From assembly GCA_026770585.1 (NCBI GenBank), contig MU646413.1, positions 410,870-424,520 on the forward strand: a stretch of DNA of 13,651 nt. The letters run 5' to 3'. Below the pieces are notes generated by a model. It was not told the origin of the DNA. It did no database searches and was given only the letters and a program-made list of their open reading frames with translations. Position numbers and translations under genes: made by a program. Shown here piece by piece: positions 10,701 to 13,651 of the stretch (within the stretch, counting starts at the first letter, position 1; each line of letters begins with the position of its first letter). The stretch is from Baffinella frigidus. Lineage: Eukaryota > Cryptophyceae > Cryptomonadales > Baffinellaceae.

Positions 10701-13651
10701 TGTTCCTCGCACATACCCCGCTGGGCACATACACCTCTGGCTGTACGCTCCCCCACCTCAGTGAGGGGACCCCCCTGTAACCGCCTAGCTCTGCCTAGCC
10801 GACGTTCCAACGTTCTGCCACACAGCGGACCACGAAGAGACACACCACGTAGCCTCCTCCTCTTGCGCCGACGGTACGCTCCTCCACCTCAGCCATGCTA
10901 GCTCTTGTCTCTGAGGCGGGCCCGTTTCTTAAGGCGCATAGACTTTTGTATCACTCAACTCAAGGCGCAAGGGCCCGTTTTAGGACCTGTGTCGAGAGTA
11001 ATAAAGAAGAAGAAGAAGAAGAAGAAGAAGAAGAAGACGGGTACGCCCCCCCACCTCAGTGAGAGAAACCCCCTGTAGAGAGATTGATAATTTATTGCCA
11101 ACCAACCAGCGTCAGCGCCGCACATGCTCCGCATTGTGCTACTTACTGTACCCCGTGTTGGCCGCTCATGCGAGCATTTTCCGGATGGATTCTAACTCCA
11201 CCTCCTAGCAACCCCCCTGTAACTACCTAGCCCTGCCTAGCCGACGTTCCAACGCTCTGTCGCACAGCGGACCACGAAGGGACATACCGCGTAGCAGCGC
11301 CGGGTTTTTTAAAATGTTGTCAAGGCCTTAAAAAAAATTAAATGGACACTTCTGGTACAAATGAAAACCGGAAAACCGGAAAACCGCACGTCCAAAACGG
11401 ACAACAATTGCCGCAAGCGCTCTACCCACTAAACACATGGTGTTGAGTGACACCCCAACCCCCAGCATTAGTAACCCACTATCCCCTAAGTGGCCAGTAG
11501 GCGCATACGCCCTACCGTAGGGCCCTAGGACCTGCCTAGGACCTCTTGCGGGTCAATTTTGACCGGCTGGCCACTTAAGGGATACACCCTAAACCCGAAA
11601 CCTTAACCGCAGGCTGTCGTACCACGCATGGGTGGAATGGCCCTTTATCATTACCTGGATCGCCCTCCGGAACATTTGGTCCGTTTCCCATCACGTCCCG
11701 AGCGCGCCCGCGAAGCGTTGTGGTTTCTCGTGTGTAGAAACGAAGCATTGTGGTTTCTCGTTTGTGGAAACGAAGCGGTGTGGTTTCTCGTGTGTAGAAA
11801 CGAAGCATTGTGGTTTCTCGTTTGCGGAAACGAAGCGGTGTGGTTTCTCGTCGTGTGTAGTAATTTGTGTAGTAAGTGTGTAGTACTTTTTGTAGTAGTT
11901 GTACAGTAATTTCGTGTGTGGTAATTGTGTAGTAATTTCGTGTGTAGTCATTGTCTAGTAATTTCGTGTTTACTACACACGAAATCACTGGTCATTGTGT
12001 AGTAATTTTCGTTGCTGGAAAGGACCACGCATAGGTGGAGTGGCTATTCATCGTGACCTGGATCGCCCTTCGGAATATCTGGCCAGCGCTCCACTCAACT
12101 TCATCCCGCCACCTTCGGGTTTCGGGTTTCGGGTTTATTGTCTAGTGTCTACCACGCAAGAGTGTAGGGCAGACCTGGGAAAACAAGCCAGTTCACACGG
12201 AATTTGTAACAACTTTCCGAAATTTCGATTTTTCTGTGGGAAGAATGTCCACTTATGAACTTAAGAAATAGTAGAATTCTACTATTTCTCCTGTGGGTCA
12301 CTCTGCCCTACACTCTTGCGTGGTAGTGCCTAGTGTCTGCATATCCTATTTCGCAAAGCGTCCATCTACAGGATGTGTAACTCGAGGGTGGAGAGGACAA
12401 CCCTGAACCCTGCACTGCATGTCCCGATCACGCCTATCACGTCCCGATCACGCCCACGAAGCGATGCGGTTTCTCGTGTGTAGGAACGAAGCGGTGTGGT
12501 TTCTCGTCGTGTGCAGTAGTTTGCGTAGTAATTGTGTAACAATTTCGTATGTGGTAACTGTGTGGTAATTTCGCCGAAGATGTAACTCGAGGGTGAAGGG
12601 GAGAACCCTGAACCCTAAACCCTAAAATCTAAACCCTAAAACCTACACTCCTAACCCCTAAACCCCACACCCCTAAACCCTACACCCCTAACGCCCAAAC
12701 CCTAAACCCAAATCCCCCATCCCCAAACCCCAAACCTCATACCAGGTATCCGATGCTAATGCTGTATTTCTTCCTCTGCGTCGCACCTACTATCGTCACC
12801 CCCCTTCTCCCAGCAAGCCTCACATGGGTCGCCGAAATGCGCAGTAAACCCCAAACCCCAAACCCCAAACCCCAAACCCCAAACCCCAAAACCCCCAAAC
12901 TCAGGGCCCGGAACCCGAAACCCTGAACCCGAAACCCGAAACCCAAACCCCAAACCACATCATGTTCGCCCGAGGGTGGTGAATCCAAGCCGATTCTAAC
13001 CCAGCAAGCCTCACATGGGTCGCCGAAATGCGCAGTAAACCCCAACCCCCGAAACTGAAACCCCAAACCACAAACCACAAACCACAAACCACAAACCCCA
13101 AACCCCAAACCCGAGGGTGGTGAACCCACGCCGATGCGAACTGTCTGTATGCTGTCCTAAACCAACATCTTTAAACCCTGATCCCGAACCCCTAAACCCT
13201 GAACCCTTATCCCGTATCCCTAAACCAGATAACCTCGAAGGGGGTGACCCCACTTTATGCTAACTGTCTGTATGCTGTTCTGGACTACACCCTAACTCCT
13301 AGTCCCTACACCCTACACCCTACACCCTTCACCCTAAACGCTACACCCTACACCCTACACCCTACACCCTATATCCTACACCCTACACCCTACACCCTAC
13401 ACCCCACACCCTACACCCTACACCCTTCGCCCCACACCCTACACCATACACCCCAAACCAACACCCTCAACCTACATGCAAAACCTAAGTCCTGAACGAT
13501 CTGCATGCTGTCCTCAACAAGAATATCTAAATCCTGATCCCTAACATTGTAGGTACGCCCTACACCCTCATACCGACACCATAACCCTCATCCCGGAATC
13601 AGGTAACCTCGAAGGAGGTGACCCCACGCCGATGCTCAAGATCTGCATGCT
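7651..13651 (+). CDS. Split TLC-domain membrane protein gene, exons spread over about 6 kb
   Basis: Proposed coding exons are 7651-7753, 8852-8930, 10176-10224, 11613-11678, 12746-12827 and a terminal exon near 13229 or beyond. All lie between AG and GT. The phases join without a shift: 0; 1+2; 2+1; 2+1; 0. The joined product has several hydrophobic helices with IVKSPGM, VVGHHIATL, CLLVEINTLLLLLRR and WIALRNIWYP in order. That is the order I recall for TLC (TRAM/LAG1/CLN8) proteins: lipid-related ER or membrane proteins in which the HH pair and a following VE.NT helix are conserved. The exons here give about 150 residues; such domains are near 200, so N-terminal helices are missing or lie in unproven upstream blocks. 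Introns are mostly telomere-variant repeats and MITEs. Extra broken exon copies suggest decay or exon duplication. It may be expressed or recently dead. Confidence 0.6.
7843..7899 (+). pseudogene. Second, truncated copy of exon a
   Basis: It reads VLDSLWMVLQPFIVKSPGM in frame and keeps the donor (GGCATG|GTATAC). The 5' half of the exon is replaced by unrelated sequence at about 7760-7842. The difference from exon a is one S-to-F change and a divergent first codon. Telomere-like repeats begin immediately after the donor. Confidence 0.6.
7905..8396 (+). repeat. Telomere-like block inside the proposed intron, with two exon-b scraps
   Basis: Long runs of CCCTAAA and the variant CACTAAA (about 8048-8090) fill most of this span. 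At 7957-8010 there is GTTGACTTTC twice and then CGAACAG|GTTGCGGGGC, the acceptor and first 10 bases of exon b before telomere repeat resumes. At 8299-8335 a second scrap keeps HHVAMLMV but has TGA where the first copy has GGG. Confidence 0.8.
8397..8472. repeat. Four 19-base tandem repeats
   Basis: GAAAGRTTGACTTTCCAGC is repeated four times, the last with CGGGC in place of CCAGC. Each unit can form a small GAAAG...CTTTC stem. They lie directly upstream of an exon-b copy at 8484, and a two-unit relative lies at the same place upstream of the scrap at 8001. They are therefore probably part of the ancestral intron 3' end. Confidence 0.8.
8484..8851 (+). repeat. Two tandem segments, each with an exon-b copy and a family-4 palindrome
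   Basis: Units 8484-8674 and 8675-8851 both begin with the first part of exon b after CAG (encoding V[MV]GHHIATLMVLAG then TGA) and continue GTTGAATAACCCCTAAGCGA. A palindromic element follows, ending TAAGGTAACGGAA and TTCGTCAG, the acceptor of the next copy. In the first unit the palindrome 8552-8637 has perfect 34-base arms (ACCCTACGGTAGGCAATCCG plus TAGGAACATAGGGG). In the second unit the arms are rearranged into a direct repeat. The exon-b copies differ from each other by silent changes (atc/att, act/acg). Confidence 0.75.
8852..8930 (+). CDS. TLC gene, exon b (complete copy)
   Basis: The acceptor is CGTCAG and the donor TCCG|GTAACT. It has 26 codons plus one base. It encodes VVGHHIATLMVLADPLSEPR, then HRVYTS. 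The HH pair followed by a hydrophobic run and P..HR.Y is the most diagnostic part of the TLC match. This is the fifth and only full copy; the earlier ones (8001, 8299, 8484, 8675) are cut short after the A codon or sooner. Third-base differences among copies (atc/att, gcg/gca, act/acg/aca, gtc/gtg) favour coding history. Confidence 0.65.
9074..9115. repeat. Small inverted repeat AAAAAACAAG / CTTGTTTTTT
   Basis: AAAAAACAAGGCAAC pairs with GTTGTCTTGTTTTTTT around a loop containing TACGTGAGGG. The rest of 8931-9150 has only scattered TTGAC words and no gene. Confidence 0.5.
9151..9241. mobile_element. Near-perfect 91-base hairpin
   Basis: GCGATGTCCGATTTCAAATA, then TCTCGACGATGATACTGAGATC, is mirrored by GATTTCGGTATCATCGTCGA, then GATAATTGAAATCGGACATCGC. 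Arms are about 41-42 bases with two or three mismatches around a loop of only a few bases. No target duplication is evident. It could be a foldback MITE or the source of a small hairpin RNA. Confidence 0.75.
9242..9542. other. No recognised feature
   Basis: This stretch contains short open frames on the minus strand without domain signals, and several TTGAC words (near 9350, 9378, 9476, 9535). I see no repeat or gene that I can support. Confidence 0.4.
9543..9701. mobile_element. Foldback element of about 159 bases
   Basis: The arms are about 52 bases. The left arm CATCTAGCTCTGTTCCACGT, then GATGTCGCCTCATCATTAAAAACATTTCGCCG, pairs with CGGCTAAATGTTTTTAATGA, then TGAGACGAAATCAAGTGGGACAGAGCTAGATCAT. 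There are about six mismatches, so it is older than the hairpin at 9151. The centre is AT-rich with no ORF. Confidence 0.7.
9776..9896 (+). mobile_element. Truncated copy of the 10308-10546 element
   Basis: It contains TAGATGCTATTTTGAG, ATGCCTAAGATAGCATGAAAG and TTTCCTGACCTGACCTCGAT, and ends GAAGCCCATTTCGACAATA, all in the same order as the right half of the full element. The left half is missing. A flank TACAAACCCTGCYGGGGGGG with TCTACTT occurs on both sides (about 9748 and 9895), so host sequence was duplicated around it. Confidence 0.65.
10001..10175 (+). repeat. Telomere-like block ending in the acceptor of exon c
   Basis: CCCTAAA units give way to runs of AAACCAC (about 10071-10102), CCCCAAA and AAACACC (about 10145-10168). 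The last unit, AAACCAG at 10169-10175, supplies the AG of the next exon. Confidence 0.8.
10176..10224 (+). CDS. TLC gene, exon c
   Basis: The exon is 49 bases between AAACCAG and CGACG|GTACGC. It starts with the two bases that complete the codon left open by exon b and ends two bases into an arginine codon. It encodes CLLVEINTLLLLLRR. LVEINT followed by a hydrophobic run and basic residues is what I recall after the HH helix in TLC proteins. A shortened second copy with the same donor is at 10853-10873. Confidence 0.6.
10308..10546. mobile_element. Complete foldback element of about 239 bases with TA edges
   Basis: The ends are TATTGTAGAAATGGGCTCCG (plus CGCGGATT) and the complement ending GCCCATTTCTACAATA. 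Inside are inverted AAAACGTCTTTTTGAGAAAAAA and TTTTTTCTCGAAAAGACG-type arms and a TGCTATCTTGAG / CCTAAGATAGCA pair. Nearly the whole element folds on itself. The left end of an otherwise related copy is absent at 9776. Confidence 0.8.
10547..11300. repeat. Locally duplicated segments derived from the exon c / intron region
   Basis: The stretch starting CTTGCGCCGACGGTACGC and running to CTCTGAGGCGGGCCCG at about 10213-10274 recurs at 10860-10926. A second segment (GCCTAGCTCTGCCTAGCCGA, then CGTTCCAACG and onward to CGGACCACGAAG) occurs at about 10782-10838 and 11224-11280. A third (TACGCYCCCCCACCTCAGTG) occurs at about 10744 and 11042. The truncated exon-c copy at 10853-10873 belongs to this. 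I see no independent gene. Confidence 0.65.
10914..11038 (+). repeat. Dispersed repeat with a GAA tail (inverted relative to 6587-6690)
   Basis: Sequence from GGGCCCGTTTCTTAAGGCGC to GAGAGTAATAAAG matches the reverse complement of 6587-6690. The tail here is an uninterrupted GAA microsatellite of about 11 units (11005-11036). The unit sits exactly between two copies of the GGTACGCCCC-type intron sequence, consistent with insertion there. Confidence 0.65.
11301..11479. other. No recognised feature
   Basis: Mixed AT-rich sequence with a short GGAAAACC duplication near 11369-11384. No gene or larger repeat is seen. Confidence 0.35.
11480..11584 (+). mobile_element. Family-2 element, distal copy
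   Basis: The ends are TATCCCCTAAGTGGCCAG and CTGGCCACTTAAGGGATA with TA on both sides. The core matches copy B at 1178-1282 almost base for base. It lies inside the proposed intron just upstream of exon d. Confidence 0.85.
11613..11678 (+). CDS. TLC gene, exon d
   Basis: The acceptor is AACCGCAG and the donor ATTTG|GTCCGT. One base completes the arginine codon from exon c, then LSYHAWVEWPFIITWIALRN plus I, with two bases of the next tryptophan. A hydrophobic helix ending in W.ALRN is what I recall near the C-terminal part of TLC domains. A second copy at 12015-12082 has a stop in place of the HAW tryptophan and has lost the donor GT, while keeping the helix through silent changes. Confidence 0.6.
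11710..11858. repeat. Five 30-base tandem repeats
   Basis: GAAGCRKTGTGGTTTCTCGT followed by KTGYRGAAAC is repeated five times, the last cut short. GTTTC...GAAAC within each unit can form a small hairpin. Because 30 is a multiple of three, several frames stay open on both strands and give repetitive peptides (VETKHCGFS); these are not real genes. A two-unit relative with the same flank is at about 12436-12510. Confidence 0.85.
11859..12000. repeat. GTGTAGTAATTTCGT-rich repeats with a foldback
   Basis: Short words GTAGTAATTTCGTGTGTAGT recur in many forms. ATTTCGTGTGTAGT at about 11935-11948 pairs with ACTACACACGAAAT at about 11972-11985. A related stretch follows the shorter 30-base array near 12510-12570. 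Confidence 0.55.
12015..12082 (+). pseudogene. Second copy of exon d, broken
   Basis: It encodes VEWLFIVTWIALRNIW after an in-frame TAG (TGG in the first copy). Of the differences from exon d within the helix, four are silent (ttt/ttc, ctc/ctt, aac/aat, att/atc) and two change P to L and I to V. The donor GT is GC here. The pattern points to a copy that diverged under selection and then died, or to mutation by chance. Confidence 0.6.
12115..12136 (-). repeat. Short TTTCGGG run in reverse telomere orientation
   Basis: Three units of TTCGGGT in a row. Every other telomere-like block in the window has the C-rich strand on top; this one has the G-rich strand on top. It lies between the broken exon d copy and the foldback at 12142. 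Confidence 0.7.
12142..12333. mobile_element. Foldback element of about 190 bases with CTAG ends
   Basis: The left arm CTAGTGTCTACCACGCAAGA, then GTGTAGGGCAGA, pairs with TCTGCCCTACACTCTTGCGT, then GGTAGTGCCTAG. Arms are about 32 bases with three mismatches. Near the right arm a separate perfect 24-base palindrome, GAAATAGTAGAATTC with its complement, spans 12265-12288. There is no ORF. Confidence 0.75.
12334..12600. repeat. Diverged copy of the 11688-11960 region and a duplicated flank
   Basis: TATCACGTCCCGATCACGCC, CACGAAGCG, two 30-base units and the TAGTAATTGTGTA words follow the same order as at 11688-11960. TGTAACTCGAGGGTG with GAGAAC/GACAACCCTGAACCC occurs at both about 12375 and 12580. 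No gene is supported. Confidence 0.5.
12601..12745 (+). repeat. Telomere-like block ending in the acceptor of exon e
   Basis: CCCTAAA and variants such as CCCCTAAAC and CCCTACA run to CCCCAAACCTCATACCAG, whose final AG is the acceptor. Confidence 0.75.
12746..12827 (+). CDS. TLC gene, exon e
   Basis: After ACCAG the first G completes the tryptophan codon opened by exon d, then YPMLMLYFFLCVAPTIVTPL and LPASLTW follow, ending at TGG|GTCGCC. It is a clear membrane helix, and the joint gives RNIWYP, a combination I recall in TLC C-termini. The donor choice is less certain because the frame stays open after it. The 3' end of this exon with its donor (CAGCAAGCCTCACATGGGTC and onward) is duplicated at 13002-13039. 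Confidence 0.55.
12848..13110 (+). repeat. Telomere-like blocks with a duplicated exon-e end
   Basis: CCCCAAA units (12848-12890), CCCGAAA units (about 12909-12942) and AAACCAC units (about 13065-13098) are broken by a piece of the terminal exon (about 12971-12999) joined to the 41-base duplicate of the exon-e end (about 13001-13040). Confidence 0.75.
13111..13174 (+). pseudogene. Terminal-exon copy 1 (ends AVLNQHL, stop)
   Basis: It encodes HADANCLYAVLNQHL followed by TAA. The 5' end runs into telomere-like repeats and there is an in-frame TGA upstream, so the copy is not complete. Copies at 13229 and 13486 share the block with mainly silent changes in the AVL codons. Confidence 0.5.
13229..13290 (+). 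CDS. Terminal-exon copy 2 (open from its acceptor)
   Basis: The acceptor is CTAAACCAG at the end of a telomere-like tract. In the phase left by exon e it reads ITSKGVTPLYANCLYAVLDY without a stop. Compared with the other copies it is one base shorter before the ANC codons, which is what keeps it open. It then runs on into CCCTACA repeats (to about 13495) instead of stopping, so either the stop was lost or this is not the used copy. Confidence 0.4.
13291..13485 (+). repeat. Telomere-variant array, CCCTACA type
   Basis: About 20 units of CCCTACA dominate, with a few CCCCACA, CCCTTCA and CCCTATA. The open frame through it (TLHPTPYTLHP) is a product of the 7-base repeat. Confidence 0.9.
13486..13530 (+). 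pseudogene. Terminal-exon copy 3 (ends AVLNKNI, stop)
   Basis: NDLHAVLNKNI followed by TAA. The 5' part is missing. The stop lies at the same place as in copy 1, which supports this as the natural C-terminus. Confidence 0.45.
13603..13651 (+). CDS. Terminal-exon copy 4, cut by the window end
   Basis: The acceptor is GGAATCAG, then GTAACCTCGAAGGAGGTGAC. It begins VTSKEVTP in the phase set by exon e, but the next codons need a one-base shift to read DAQDLHA like the other copies. Further copies may lie beyond the window. Confidence 0.35.

Noticed and set aside
10643-10843. 66-residue minus-strand frame
   Set aside because: It is arginine/glycine-rich from GC-rich sequence, lies across locally duplicated segments, and has no motif.
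11710-11858. CRISPR-like array of 30-base repeats
   Set aside because: Units are head to tail with no spacers, and the sequence is eukaryotic.
11575-11988. Frames of 83-137 residues through the 30-base array
   Set aside because: A 30-base tandem repeat keeps frames open on both strands; the peptides are repeat copies. Only the first part of one frame (exon d) is taken as coding.
12737-13253. Minus-strand frames of 65-130 residues rich in GFGVWGL
   Set aside because: Same cause: telomere-like CCCCAAA and CCCGAAA blocks. The real signal here is on the plus strand (exon e and terminal exon).
13244-13495. 83-residue ORF MTPLYANC...
   Set aside because: Only its first 15 or so residues belong to a coding block; the rest is CCCTACA repeat.

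Overview
This window is the end of a eukaryotic nuclear chromosome. It opens with the C-rich strand of an Arabidopsis-type telomere (CCCTAAA, read inward), perfect for about 87 bases and degenerate after that. CCCTAAA/TTTAGGG telomeres occur in plants, green algae and several other algal and protist lineages. The GC-rich ORFs, tiny exons, and one ORF with a possible secretory/plastid leader (ending in a VELRGG-type motif) would suit an alga or related protist. The species is not identifiable from sequence alone. No bacterial operon, tRNA, rRNA or CRISPR array was seen. LAYOUT: (1) 1-290 telomere and decayed telomere repeats. (2) 290-2235 a cluster of short palindromic, MITE-like elements in three families, several nested, with TA target sites. 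(3) 2235-4585 the only gene-like unspliced ORFs (2406-2981 minus; a weaker one at 3320-3637 plus), with foldback elements. (4) 4586-4777 a CAGT-ended foldback element. (5) About 4940-6460 a subtelomeric repeat array whose unit carries a short hydrophobic coding block. (6) 6700-13651 long blocks of 7-base telomere-like repeats alternating with foldback elements and short coding blocks. MAIN RESULT: the coding blocks in the right half are colinear, all on the plus strand, each bounded by AG and GT, and fit each other in reading phase. They are 7651-7753, 8852-8930, 10176-10224, 11613-11678, 12746-12827 and a terminal block seen around 13110-13651. Joined by eye they read as a multi-pass membrane protein of TLC (TRAM/LAG1/CLN8) type, with an HH pair, an LVEINT motif and an ALRNIWYP motif. 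The introns (about 0.4-1.4 kb) consist largely of telomere-variant repeats and MITEs, and most acceptor AGs lie right at the end of a telomere-like tract. Several exons also occur as extra decayed copies differing mostly at synonymous sites. The locus is therefore either a living gene with telomere-repeat introns or a recently broken one undergoing local duplication; sequence alone cannot decide. Gene identities rest on remembered family consensus, not on a search.
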